Shown piece by piece: positions 30,693 to 42,846 of a stretch of DNA of 64,000 nucleotides. The position numbers and the translations under genes were made by a program. The stretch's first letter is position 1. Each line of letters starts with the position of its first letter. Source of the DNA: Selaginella moellendorffii (Eukaryota; Streptophyta; Lycopodiopsida; Selaginellales; Selaginellaceae); the NCBI RefSeq assembly GCF_000143415.4, contig NW_003314279.1, forward strand, positions 641,824 to 705,823, given 5' to 3'. The notes below the pieces were generated by a model. That model saw only the letters and a program-made list of their open reading frames with translations, was not told where the DNA came from and made no database searches.

Positions 30693-32627
30693 AGTTGCTT
30701 TAACAGTGTCAATTCACGTGAAATAGATGAGAGAAAATAAAGATATAGTTTGAATTCTTAGTCAAACTCAAAATAGCTCATACAAAGAATAGAACTCATA
30801 TGGTTATGCTTCACACACTTGAGGATATCCAACACGACTTTTTAAAATCATCTCTTCAAGTCCTCATGAACTTTACAATCTGAATGACATTTTCTTGACG
30901 AATCTATCTACATGTCGTTTTAGTTTAATTCTCTTGAGAAAGTCTGTCGCACATGAGTGCCACACAGCCTGGGAATCTAGAAGCAGAGCCTAGCAGCAAA
31001 TAGAAATCTAGAAGCAGCGAAAAACACCATTTTTTATTTAAAGTTATTACTTTCTGATCATCACCAAAGGAAATAAGTGAAAAGTTAATCGTATTTTGCA
31101 GCATACCAAGCACAATGGCCACAACAACTGTGGTCCAGCACATGGTACTGTTTGCCAGACTTTCCCAGAGGCTCATAATATCGAACCAAAGTTGTTGTTG
31201 TCTCAAACGTTAAGGCAGTGCCACATCATGTACAGGAAACATAGGAACAACAGGAATCATCATGACAATATGCTCTAGACCCAGCACCATGTGAAGATAT
31301 TTCCATTGGAACGGTTCCATAAAACTTCATGATTGAGGCCTTGAGAATGTGTATATTGAGTTCACCAAGAATGTTGCTGTTATACAGAATGTTACTATCC
31401 CAATTCCATGTTCAAGCAGGGAAAATGTGCAAAACCCTATCTTCTAGACTGGTATCAGAGCTCTAAGCAGTATATGAGGAGTTATTTTGGTTTTTTTTCA
31501 AAGCGAATGGATTTTCTTTAGTGAGCGTACGGTTTCAATGGACCCATGCTCATTACCTTTCTTCACTCGCGCAAAGAGGAAATAGCACAGTTTTTGGTCG
31601 ATATTTATACTGTTTACAGTGAGCGTAGTGGCCATGGCCATATCTGGCCAAGCTTTTTTTCAATTTTTTTAAAACACATGTTGAAGTAGTGACAGATTCA
31701 ATTGTGTTTGTGTTGTAAAATTACATGGAGTCACAGGGAAAGTCTCCTCTTCTCTGGTAATCATGCTAAAGCACTAAGAAACAAGTAAGCGATGCCAATT
31801 TTACACCATATCACTCAAGTACACTTCTGCAAAGTTTTACTTAAATTCCATGCTTGTGCAGACTTGAATTCATGTAAACATGAGTGCACACTCGCAGATG
31901 CTCTCTGTCCCTGAAGAGAATTTTCCTTCTCATCACAGAGCTTAGAACAAAAACCTCAATGACTAAGTAGTACCAGTGCCAGAAGTCTATTCGTTCGGTG
32001 ACTATCAAAATCGGGATTCTAATAACAGCAGCAAATTCTAGTCCTACATCCTTCTCAAAAATGAGCACATACATTGGTTTTTTTGATGGTGGTTTTGATC
32101 CCTTGCTTTTTTGAGAAGTATGTTTTCTCATAACAGTTTCTTCACAGTCCAAGTTCAAAGCGACAACCAGAACAGTGCAACCGCTTTTGTTGCTAGAACT
32201 CCCGATCCACATGTTATAGTTCATTGCCACGACCATGGCCAGACCACAGTCTGGCCATGGCCTGCAAGTATCCAGGCAGGCATGACAATAATAGTTTCTC
32301 AGGAAACTTTCATAAATGGTGCTTGTGAAGTAATACATTTCACCTTTTTTCCATAAGACCATTTCATCATTTAACGAGTTTCAATTTTTTTTTGTCATTT
32401 ACAAAATGAAGAGCATAAAAGTACTTGTCAATTTCAAAGACCAACCAGTAAAACAAAAAACAAAAAAAACATGCAATTAAAATAATATATTAAAAATAAA
32501 TAAGTATAATCATATAATTTATAGGAAAACATATATTTAAAGATTACCTATGTATTTAATCACTAAGGGTTTATAGAAATATAATAAATTCAATAACATT
32601 ATACTTAAATAATAAATGAAATGCTCA
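30693..32627. other. Helitron interior between the RPA-like gene and Rep-helicase
   Basis: Mostly without recognisable genes. The minus ORF 31841-32362 (173 codons) lacks family features. ATGGCC-containing palindromes occur near 31630 and 32230-32260. A retroelement-type primer site lies at 31451. Confidence 0.4.
31451..31468 (+). repeat. Orphan primer binding site of an LTR retroelement relict
   Basis: The string tggtatcagagctctaag is a perfect plant initiator-Met primer site with the usual following bases. No LTR pair or gag follows recognisably. The ~200 bp before it could be a relict LTR end inside the Helitron. Confidence 0.5.
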
Positions 32628-35600
32628 TTATAATATCTCCTTATAAACAATGTTCCTTGTGAATACTGACTTGTTTTTTTTGTCAAGATGACCTTGGCCT
32701 TCACATTCCTCAACACAAGTTATTATCTTTGTTTTAGATGTACACCTAGATAATGCTACATATAGCTGTCCATGCCCAAAAACAGGACGAGGTAAGTATA
32801 TTCCAACATTGTTTAGAGTTTGTCCTTGAGATTTACATATTGTTACAGAAAATGCCAAACGTAATGGAAATTGGCGTCGTTTTAAAATGAAAGGCATATC
32901 ACCTTCTGTAGGTTTAAGCAATATTCTAGGTAATAACACCTTCTTTCCTTCGACAGAACCATGTAAAATCTTTGCTTCTAAAACATTTTGTAAGGCCGCT
33001 GTTATAATTAATTTCATACCATTGCATAGACCATTCTTTATATCAAGATTTCTTAATAACATTACAAAACAACCACTTTTAGATTCAAAATATGAGGAGG
33101 CATTCCAGATGGAGTAATGGAATTCAAAAACTCAACTGGAAAGTCTAAAGTCTCCATGATTGAATCACTTTCAATTGTGTCTATGCTTTTAAAAGACAAT
33201 AACTTTCCACTTAATCGTTCCAATACATGCTCATTTAAGTCAAGAGAATGATCATTTAATGGCGTTAAGATTGATTTCTGTGAATTAACTGTACTTGGAG
33301 TAATTGTTTTACCAAAAATACGGTCTATCATTGTTTTTTTATTGGTACATTCTGTTGGTAGTTTTATTGTCTGTTCTTTATACCCTTGAAGAGATTCTAA
33401 CTCTCCGTTGCCAAGTTTTATCAACCATTCTGACCATTCCTGCTCTTCAGGATTAATTCTCATATTCTTTTTTAGAGTAAAATTAACTACTGATGGCCAT
33501 ATTGGACTGCATTTAACACTATTTTGTACTATCATAGATCTCTTTGCCCTCTTAAGGACAGGTAATGTCTGACGAAAGTCACCACCAAGTAAAACTGTCA
33601 TTCCTCCAAAATCTTTGTCTACTTTTTTTATATCCCGTATGACTCTTTCTACAGCCCTGAAAGCATGAACAGGTACCATACTTATTTCATCCCAGATAAG
33701 AATATCAGTTTTACGAATATTTTCTGCGGCTGTACAATTTTCTCTTAGGTCAGAAGTACATGTCTCAGTGATTGGTACTGGTAACTTAAATGTAGAATGA
33801 ACAGTTCGACCACCAATTAGCAACGTGCTTGCAATACCTGTCCATGTAACAGCTATTACATTTTTCATTATAGAGTTTGCATGTAGGATAATAGTATTGA
33901 ATAAAAAAGACTTTCCTGTGCCTCCGACACCATCAATAAAATAAAGCTTTGGAATGCTTATGTCATTTAGTGTTTTAATATAGATGTCAAACATTTTACG
34001 TTGATCAGTATTTAAAAGTTTAATACTTGTCTCTAAGTCTGAGCTATGTTGTAAACTATCACACTCACTAATTGCTAGATCAAATGAATCAAATGGTATA
34101 ACAGGCATATGTAAATCAAAATCGTGTAATTTTTTTCCATGTTGTTCAAACATTTGCGATAGCTCCTTTAATGCTACAGTAAATGATAGTTTATCATCAT
34201 TATATTTTCTAAATAAATCTTCACACATCTCACTCTTATATTTTTCCCAAAGATATTTGGGATCATTAATTTCACAAAAGATACACATTATTCCAAAAAG
34301 ATAACGTACCTTTGCAGGCATATGAAATGTCAATGATTCCATTATACACCTTTCCCATTCCAGATCAGTTTCCAACAATCCCATTGCATGTGCAACGGCT
34401 CTATAAGATTCAAATTGTGTTCCATTCCATTGTCTTAAATCTTCAAAACTTTGAGCGCCTTTGATATGAAGCAGTAATAAACGCATATAAAAGCGCTCTC
34501 CATCTTTTGGTGGCACAGTGTACATTCTGCCTATAACTTTTGAAGCACGCTGACGACGCTTCCATGTCTTATTACCTGTGTTCCATGTGTACCATTCTGG
34601 TATCTCAGGATATAATAAAGTTCTAGAAAGCATATCTCTTTTATTTAGCTCAAACCATTCAGTTAACTTTGTTCTGCGACCCCTTTCTAAAGCAATCTCT
34701 TCCTCACCTTCATTAAAATATACACTTTGTAAATTTGGTAGATGAACATCTAATCGTTCAATTTTATGAGATCTCCCATGCAAATCATAACCAAAAATTC
34801 TCCACATACCCTCTGAAGCAGAAACATATCTGCAATTTCTAAAAGCTTTAATTTCATCCCAATCAAGTATACCTTCATTTGAATGTGTTTCATCATTTTC
34901 AATATGTATTTCTGCACAGTCATGTCCTTTATATATATATTTGAAAATATATTTAACACTTTTCACAGTAGAGCATACTTCCACATTTATATGAGCTTTA
35001 TACTTTCGTAAAAGATACTTATTATATGGAACAACAAATTGGTTGTCTATTGCTTTGTTTTTAATGATTATCTTATAACTTTCAAAACGCCTCCTATATT
35101 CTGGAAATTGGCCTCCAGTGTTCTTTGTTTCATCACAATATTCTCTAGGAAACCGAGATTTACATTCTCCTTTCTTATAACAAGGGCTATCTGGAAAACC
35201 TGGACCACAAGGACCATGAATCATATGTTTTTTCACTAAATCATATAGTTCAGGATCTTGGCTAGGATCGGGTATTTCTGCTGACACTATATCATCTATA
35301 TCATCTACAGTCCTTATTTTATTTTCACTCTTCAAAATTACAAGAATGTGACAATGTGGTAAACCCCTTTTTTGAAATTCAATAACATATACATATGCAT
35401 TGACTTCACCAAAGATTTTTTTCTTATAAATGTCATCTATCAATTGTTGTTGTTTTGCATGGAATACTCGTGCAACTAAATCAGGTCTATCAGATGCTAC
35501 TTGACCAGGTAATAAATTTTCAGTTATTTCTCTCCATTTTGGATTGCATGTAAAAGTAATAAATAAATCTGGTTTTCCAAATTTCCTAACCATACTCATT

Positions 35601-36946
35601 GCATCTTGATAATTCTGATTCATTTGCCTTGGACCTCCAGTGAAACTTGATGGTAAGATAATAAGTTTTCCAGCTCGAACACCTGCCTGTTCAGCTTTGT
35701 TAACTACAAAATCAGATAAACCACTATAAGCCTCAGCTCTAAGTTCTCTTTGATTAAATTGAACCCATTGTAGGCGAGACCCTTCAATCTTTGTATACAT
35801 GTCAACCATGTATTGTTGTGAAAGCTTACCTCCCAATAAAATAGGATTGAAATATATCTCTTTCACACCATTTCTAAAATGACCTCGAACAGCAAATTTA
35901 TATCGATAGAATTCCATCATAGTCACTTTTGTTTGTCTCAGAGCACTCCCTCTTTCTGTATATTCCATATCTGGTGACCAACCTTCTTCACCATTTGGAA
36001 AAAGCAAAGGGTAAACCATAGGATCACAACATGAAGAAATAATTGATATCTCTTGCATATGTCCATGATTAGGATATATAGCAATGCTACGATTAAATGG
36101 TGGATTTCCAGTGGGATTTGTGAATACAGCAGCTACTTCATTAGACATGGGAGCATTATATCTCCTTGGGTCAACAGTATTTTCACCTTTTATATACATC
36201 ACAACATTACAAACTTGAGAATTTTCTATAGAAGTAGCATGCTGTAACTGTTCCTCAACGTCTTTTAACATCCTAAAAGCTTTAGCGTATGGATTAATTT
36301 CACGAATTAGCACATCTAATTCTTTCATCAGTTCAACATTGCATCCATGATTACACTGATTTCTCATTCTAATATCTGTAGCATAAAGTGTGTCTAATAT
36401 ATATAACTGAGAATATCTGGCTTCTTCCCCATCCTTTGGTCGAAAGCTACCAATTGAGTGGTATACCTGACCGTGTATCTTAAAATAATAAGGTCCACCA
36501 CCAGTCATTTCCTCTACATTAGCACCCATAGATGCAAAAGCAAGAGCACTATTGTAATTTCTAATACACTCTCTGAAGTTCCCATGATGTTTTCTGCCTT
36601 CAAGCAATTCTTTTATCAATACAGGAAACTCCAGATTGTTTGTCAAAGAAACACGACCACTATGACAACATTGAGACTTTGTTTCATTTTCAAAGAGAAA
36701 AGCATTACAGAATGCACACATTCTATCCATACCTCCTAGATAATGTGTCTCACATTGACCATCATGATTATTTTGCTTTAAACCAGGATACCTCAAACAG
36801 GTTTGTTCATGCATTGTTTCTTCATGTGCATCCGTTACAATTGTATTAGTTTGTAGACATGGTGTGCTAACATTTGATTCACTGGTCTGGTCATCACTTA
36901 AGAACAAATCAGTTGTTAATCTTTTTCTTTTTCGAACCATTTTCAA
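32628..36946 (-). CDS. Helitron Rep-helicase transposase, one frameshift
   Basis: A 1294-codon frame (33062-36946) continues in another frame to 32628 for 144 codons. The N-terminal Helitron-like domain (residues ~80-260) is followed by the Rep HUH motif HCH at residues 531-533 (RGLPHCHILVIL) and the two-Tyr motif near residue 665 (VKYIFKYIYKG). The Pif1-family helicase follows: Walker A GVGGTGKS near 1005, Walker B ILIWDEISM, GGDFRQTLPV, and in the second frame ICKSQGQTLNNVGIYL and VALSRCTSK. The frame breaks near 33080 in the helicase, at NLKVVVL stop where one base appears missing. The enzyme nicks and unwinds DNA for rolling-circle transposition. This copy would need the break bypassed. 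Confidence 0.92.
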
Positions 36947-37436
36947 AGAAATTTGTCAAAATTTACAAAGACAGGCGTTGTAGTCTATGCAAAAAACAGT
37001 TTTTCTAGGCAAGCGATTAGGCAAGCGATTAGGCAGGCTAATAGACAATAGTTGACAATAAGTTGCACAATTCATTCATTGCTGCCATGAATACAGAAAG
37101 TAATGCTCCAAACCTAAAACAATTTACCAATTCTATCCAAGCTCTATCATCTTTCAGATGTTACCTGGATGTTGTATAGCATAGTATCTCTTTCTCAAAA
37201 CACTTGGTTCTCCACAGCAGAAAACTAAAACAATTGACAAAATGTCAAACACTAAAGCACCAACATCGTTTCTGTCCAAATTAAATTCACCGTATTCCTT
37301 CTACAAAAAATAACTGAAACAATAGGGCTTTACATCGTGTTAATTCCTAGGACACACGTTTTTTTCAGTTTTTTTTCACATCAATTCATACACTTCCTGT
37401 CACACTCAGAATAGATCTTGGATCCTTACAAGTTTT
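36947..37436. other. Upstream region of Rep-helicase
   Basis: The presumed 5' UTR/promoter of the transposase. It contains a short triple direct repeat (gcaagcgattag repeated at 37011-37040) and no ORF of note. Confidence 0.4.
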
Positions 37437-37871
37437 TTAGTGGTGAAGAAGGAAATAAATAAGATGACCCCTAAGTGATCCAGAGAATTTACTAAACGAT
37501 GTGTTCTGTAAGATCTTGAGATTCGAGAGAGTTACGCAAGAATCCAAGGCTGAGATGAGTGTCAGCTTGTCCGATTTCACTCCCTTGAGTTGCATCTGAA
37601 TGAAAACTCTGGCAGCCGAGCGATCGTCGTCACAGCAAGAGAAAGAGGACATCAGCCCATTCCAAAGAAGAGCACTGTAGCCACCGGAAGAGAAAGAGAC
37701 TTGATCAAAAACCGTCAAATGGAAAGCTTTTGATTGCCTTGTAATACATTTCTGTATCTCGGCGTCCACCCTGTTTAATTTCTGGTAAAGACGCCCATGC
37801 ATGATGTTTTGAGACCAAATCAAAAGCCTCAAGTTTCGAATTATTTCCTTGCAGAAGTTCTGCTTTATCAT
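37437..37871 (-). pseudogene. PPR gene fragment in the Helitron 5' part
   Basis: A 144-codon frame contains LLWNGLMSSFSCCDDD and RVFIQMQLKGVKSDKLTLIS, then ALDSCVTLSNL. This is a clear PLS-type P/L motif pair. Upstream and downstream repeats are absent, and a stop follows soon after. The start ATG is arbitrary. It is a captured fragment on the transposase strand, so it could be transcribed with it. Confidence 0.75.
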
Positions 37872-38304
37872 GTCTGTAATTTAAGGCATAAATATTTCAC
37901 AAACACTGTACCTTAAAATTACCTGCTATATTTCTCTTCTGTTTCAACATCCAGTATATAAGGATGCCAAATGCAAAAATTGTCTTCACAATCTGAAACA
38001 AATGGCTGTTTTTTTTTCTAAATACTAACATATTCAATAGAATAACAAGTTTTTGATAAAGAGTCCTTAGTTTCTGATTGAGTGAACAACCGCATTGCTT
38101 TTCAGCGACAGTGGATATGGGATATATCGAGATCCTGCATGCTAAGGTACTCTTGAGTGTTGGTGTGCCTGATGGCCCTGGAGAGCGTAACGTGCTCCAT
38201 GGGCTTTTTGGTCTGCAAAGGCCAGAAGAAATGAGAAGTTCTTTCTTACCCGTTCGTCATGGACTTACTCTTTCTGCAGCTTGTCTTTGTCAGCCTCCTC
38301 TATC

Positions 38305-38988
38305 TTTGGTGCGCTCTGCAGAACCACAAAAATTGAAACAAAGTGATGAAACAGGTCAAATACCTTCTCCACGAACTACTACCTCACACTCTCCAGATAT
38401 GGCAGCAGAGTTCCCGTAATGAGGATCAGAGAACAAACAAAAATCACATATGATGTCCTAGATCTGAACTGCAGAAGTTCTTGGGTCTTTGAATGTGTGG
38501 TTTGGAAAATTCTACTGCCCATCCGGTGCGCTGTCATCCGGTGCGCTGCTTCTTCCGAAATAAAAACCCAGCATCCAAATGCTCCAGATACGAACAGACA
38601 TAAAACGTTTAACCATTGATTTCACGAATCCAAGGGTAAGAGAATCTTTGGTGCGCTCTGCAGAACCACAAAAAATGAAACAAAGTGATAAAACAGGTCA
38701 AATACCTTTTCCACGAACTACTACCTCACACTCTCCAGATATGGCAGCAGAGTTCCCGTAATGAGGATCAGAGAACAAACAAAAATCACATATGATGTCC
38801 TAGATCTGAACTGCAGAAGTTCTTGGGGCTTTGAATGTGTGGTTTGGAAAATTCTTCTGCCCATCCGGTGCGCTGTCATCCGGTGTGCTGCTTCTTCCGA
38901 AATAAAAACCCAGCATCCAAATGCTCCAGATGCGAACAGACATAAAACGTTTAACCATTGATTTCACGAATCCAAGGGTAAGAGAATA
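38305..38988. repeat. 342-bp tandem duplication near the Helitron 5' end
   Basis: Two direct copies (38305-38646 and 38647-38988) begin ctttggtgcgctctgcagaa and end ccaagggtaagagaat. They differ at a few positions (for example aaaaattgaaac versus aaaaaatgaaac, gatgaaacagg versus gataaaacagg). The second copy abuts the proposed Helitron terminus. Parallel 66-codon frames in each copy are not convincing genes. Confidence 0.95.
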
Positions 38989-39000
38989 TCTGTCCCCCGA

Positions 39001-41305
39001 TGCCAATAGCACTTTTAAATAAAGAAGTATGATTTTAAATTAAATAAGTTAAAGAATATATGCATCCTAATCTTTTAGTTAGTAAATATAATTGTTAAAG
39101 TTTTTTTAACTCAAAACTATAGTTATTTTATATATTTTGTAAAAAAAGTTATAAAATCACATAATTTCTGAAGTATTTATTAATAATAAATTTATCATAT
39201 AAAAATTTAGATAATTATATATATTTAAAATACTTTATAACATAATATTGTTATATTAATTAATAAATATTTAATATATTAATGAATCTCATCTTTGAGA
39301 TGATCTGTCTTACACTTGATTTGACTTTGCAAGCGATGGCTTGAAGTCTTAAACCTTGTTACTTTTCAAAATTAGTATTTAAAATAAAAGTTTTGTTTGA
39401 AATTTTGCTATATATATAATTAATTTTTATCTCTTTATTTTATAATATAATTATTAAACTTTTTTCAAAAATATTATCTTAAATTTTAATTTTCAAAAAA
39501 TACTAAATATTTAACCTTAAAAATTAATAAAAATAAATTAATATGAGTGTTTTGAAAAACTTATTTATTATTTATTTATTAAATTTTAGAATTTCTCCAT
39601 TTCTAACATCAAACTTGAATTTTTTTACCTTTTAATTGCTCCAAAATAATCTAGATGCTACTTAACTTTCTATATAAGATTTATATATTTTTATTTGAAG
39701 GTAAATCTAAATGCATCATCTTTTAAATTTTTAATTGTTATCCAAAATTTGTGAAAGAAAATTTTGAAAATTACCTATATATATATATATTTTATTTTTA
39801 TACAATTAAAAAAGTTCCTAAATCATCATTTCATCATACAGGGAAACTCAAGAATAAGACATTTAAATTAGAACTTTGCATTGTATGCTTTATTTCGTTA
39901 AAGTGGAACTTTTCATTATCCCACTTATGGTGTGTGGCCACATGCCATTTTTATAACAACAATAAAAAATTGAAGTTTTAGCTTTATAATTTATAAATTA
40001 AAAACTTTTCATATGATTTTGTGTTTTAATATTGTGAAATATAAAAAATAAATTAAAAAACTGATAGAAATATTAATAAATATTAATTAAGTACTAGGAA
40101 ATGGCATGTGGACACATGCTAATTAATGTCCCACTTTACTGAATAAGTTCCACTTTAACGAAATAAAGCATTTGTCTACTATTGCTTGGCCATACACCTA
40201 CTATAATATAATGGGGTTTTCTCTTTATCTTAATCTTTTATGTAAGTTTTTTTCGTCATTTGTCTTTCAAGAAGTTTAGTGCATGTAAAGCTACTCCCTA
40301 GAATGCAATTGTCCTTGGTTAAATAAAAAGACTGTCTTAGTATAAGTTGACTATAGTAAATATGGTGTAAAACACTTATTTGCACAAACTTGAATTAAGA
40401 TATGCTCATAACTAATGATGCATGACTATATAGAGCCATAATTGCTGCCAATAGAGGTAAAAGAAAATCCCATAGCTCAAATGTTATTTTCTTTTTGGCA
40501 ATTGAATACAATAATACCTCATACTTACAATGTCCTTTTGCAGTTTTTTTTCTTTTATGATTTGGTTTTATGAAAGGAAAATGAGAGATCAAGATACCTT
40601 AGAGTCTACTAATAAGGCTTTTTATTAGATCACTTTTGATATGCAAAAGATAGGCATTTCTCTTGCTTCTAACAACCAACCACTTAGAACTTCACTAATG
40701 TTACATATTAAATGACCAAAATGATGATCTTAAAATAAAGTGATTCCCCAATGGACTTCCACTCCAATATGAACAAGGGTAATTTGAGATTTAATCTCTT
40801 CTACTACTTTTGTAAATGCCATCAATCATTGTCAATCACCCCAAAAGTAATCAAATATAAGTTTTAAAAATTTTGAGATAAATAAAAATTGAAACTACAC
40901 TAAGATTTTTAAATGTTATATAGCTTAAAAATTGTAAGCAAGCAATGAAAAACACTTAACTTGAATATAAGTTTTGTGCTTTTAAGCAAATCGTTGTTCC
41001 TTTTTAATGGTCCAGATTTTATGATAATTTATTTTAATGGATAAGAGTTTTTACTAAGCATAGTGTTTAAAAATTTTTAATTACCATACATCTTTGGTTT
41101 TATTAGTCTGATGGTTCTAAACTATTTACCAATAGTACTTTTGATCATGCTTGGAAAAAGGAACAAGAGATTATTCTAAAGCTTTTAGAGTCTACTCTTC
41201 TTTGTCTTGATTTGATCTTGATGCTCTTTTCGGAGTATAAGAAAAATATTAATAAAAAATTTCCGGATCCATTTATTTATTGATCTTACTAGCCGCTGCT
41301 TTTCA
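39001..41305. other. AT-rich gene-free tract right of the Helitron
   Basis: Composition resembles the left flank (18331-18739). There are no coding motifs. It contains the foldback element at 39885-40171. It stops sharply where the HSP20-like gene begins near 41.3 kb. Confidence 0.6.
39885..40171. repeat. Foldback/MITE-like element with long inverted arms
   Basis: The left arm starts atgctttatttcgttaaagt and continues ggaactt. The right arm ends with the exact reverse complement (aagttccactttaacgaaat then aaagcat), a 27-bp perfect match. The arms continue inward with diverged pairing (cccactt/aagtggg-like, ccacatgccattt/aaatggcatgtgg). Total about 287 bp with a ~150-bp centre. No clear target duplication was identified. 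Confidence 0.8.
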
Positions 41306-42846
41306 GCATCCACACAGCAAGCGCGAGGAGCAATGGCTGGGAGGTGAGCAGACCACTGACGAACGAGGCCTATAGAGGGTATGGAGACTTTCTGCTGCTC
41401 CGCCTAGACAACCGAGTCCTCGGCCAAGTTTTTCGGGCGCTAGGCGAATGTGATGGCGCCACGGGCTGCTTCCAGGCGAATCTCCTAGACCAGACGCTCA
41501 AGTACACCGAAATCGTCAGCAGCGAATTCCCCCCACCCGCTGAAAAACCACTCGGGTTTGACGACATAGGCGACTACCCCATCCCATATACACACATGAT
41601 CAAGCTCGTGGACGACGCCACGGAGAATGCAATCCGCTGCTGCCGTGGAGAGCGACCCATCCATCACCGCACACAGGAAGAAACTCCCTCGTGTACGACG
41701 TTTGCCGGAATGTTGCCTGCCGAGCCGGGAAGGAAATCTTTGCCGGGGAGCCAAACGTGTACGAGTTGAAGGAGCAGGCGCGTGCGTTTGCCGCTGAGTG
41801 CTATGCCGGCATCTTTGGTCTGCAGTCCACAAGCCTCACCGCTCTTGTCCATGAGCGCTCTCGATCATTTGCTACACCTGTCGTTCCACGCACTTTCTTC
41901 TCCAGCGATCACTTGAAATTGATGAGGTGTGCCAGGAGCCTCGAGTTGGCGCAGGAGGTGGCTGATGCCGGGGGACTGCCGGAATTCCCTCATCATGGAG
42001 GTCTCGTCTACAACTTTGAGAAGAAACACGCTTACAGCTGCTGCTATACTGCCACAAGTACAATAAAGGTATGGCTTCGATCCTGCCTGGAGTGTTTTAA
42101 CTTCGGTTCTTTCTGTGGCTTGCTGGATATGACGAGCGCAAGCTATTGTGGTTGTCCTTCTAGAACCAGCAGTTCTACACTGTCGATGTGCAAGTGCCCG
42201 GTGAATAATTTGCAGACGTTATCTTAAATTTTTTTCTTGCGTACAGGTCTCACGTCGCTGGATCAAGTGAGTGTTGTAAAAGATGGACAGGGCATGCGTG
42301 TTTCCACGGAGAAGGACGTGTTCCGCCCCGACAGGCTTGCGGTTCCTCCTTATGCCGACGTCCGCAGTGCAATACATAATCTCCAGGATGAGATTCGCAC
42401 CATTCGCCTTCCCAAGGGGCCTTTGCGTTCAAAGGGACAGCTTCAACAGTGCCAATTGACAACTTGGATGATCAATCTTATGTTTTTCTTTTTCCTTCTT
42501 TTAATTTCTTGTTTTTCTCTTCTTCTCTGCTGTAGCCAAGAGGCGATCCATCAGGGCAAATACAGCAGATGACGAGCATCACCACATTCTTTGTGTCGAA
42601 ATTCCAGGTATGTCTCTGAAAACTCTCACGTTTTCTTGGCTTGTTGACCATGCAGGCTTGTCGCGAGAGGAAGTGATTGTGGACTGTGCATGGCCGGAAC
42701 TCATCGTTAAGACCAGCGGCAACGTCTTCAAGCAAAAGAAGCTTAAGCTTCCCTCTGGTGCTGACGTGAAGCAGGCTAAAGCGTCTTTCTGCAATGGCTT
42801 GCTTACCATTCGCGTTCCTAAGAGTGCAGAGCTAACTTTTCAGTAG
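41306..42846 (+). pseudogene. HSP20-like (alpha-crystallin domain) gene, apparently broken
   Basis: The 3' exons (about 42535-42607 and 42656-42846, 48-bp intron) give a convincing alpha-crystallin domain: HHHILCVEIPGLSREEVIVD, KLPSGADVKQAKASF, NGLLTIRVPKS. Upstream coding pieces lie at 41306-41690 (frame without its own ATG, YGDFLLLRLDNRVLGQVF), 41691-42069 (VYDVCRNVACRAGKEIFAGE) and 42243-42480 (GMRVSTEKDVFRPDRLAV). The switch between the first two pieces near 41660-41690 shows no intron of normal size, and no start codon is in frame before the AT-rich block. So it is a 5'-truncated and frameshifted gene, or one whose first exon is missing here. Confidence 0.65.

Larger units (their letters stand above)
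18740..39000 (-). mobile_element. Autonomous-type Helitron (~20.3 kb) carrying several host-like genes
   Basis: The low-coordinate end shows the Helitron 3' signature on the minus strand: a stem-loop, six bases, CTAG, then host T. The transposase gene (32628-36946) is also on the minus strand. The most consistent 5' end is TC at 39000/38999, because the minus strand then reads host A | TCGGGGGACAG and the flanks give an A|T target without duplication. An alternative 5' end is TCTCTTACCC at about 38986. The interior carries an RPA-like gene, an RPA70 gene, an F-box gene, an unrecognised divergent partner, and PPR fragments. Both flanks are AT-rich. The 3' end is firm; the 5' end is tentative. 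Confidence 0.8.

Noticed and set aside
31620-32270. Palindromic ATGGCC/TGGCCA strings
   Set aside because: Short and isolated; no hairpin-sized arms or repeated spacing, so probably chance or captured remnants.
31841-32362. 173-codon minus-strand ORF
   Set aside because: No family signal, and the stretches resemble reverse reading of T-rich captured DNA; not supported as a gene.
38972-38986. Helitron 5' end at TCTCTTACCC
   Set aside because: The base after it on the plus strand is A and not the T expected of an A|T target; the TC at 39000 fits better, though this is not certain.
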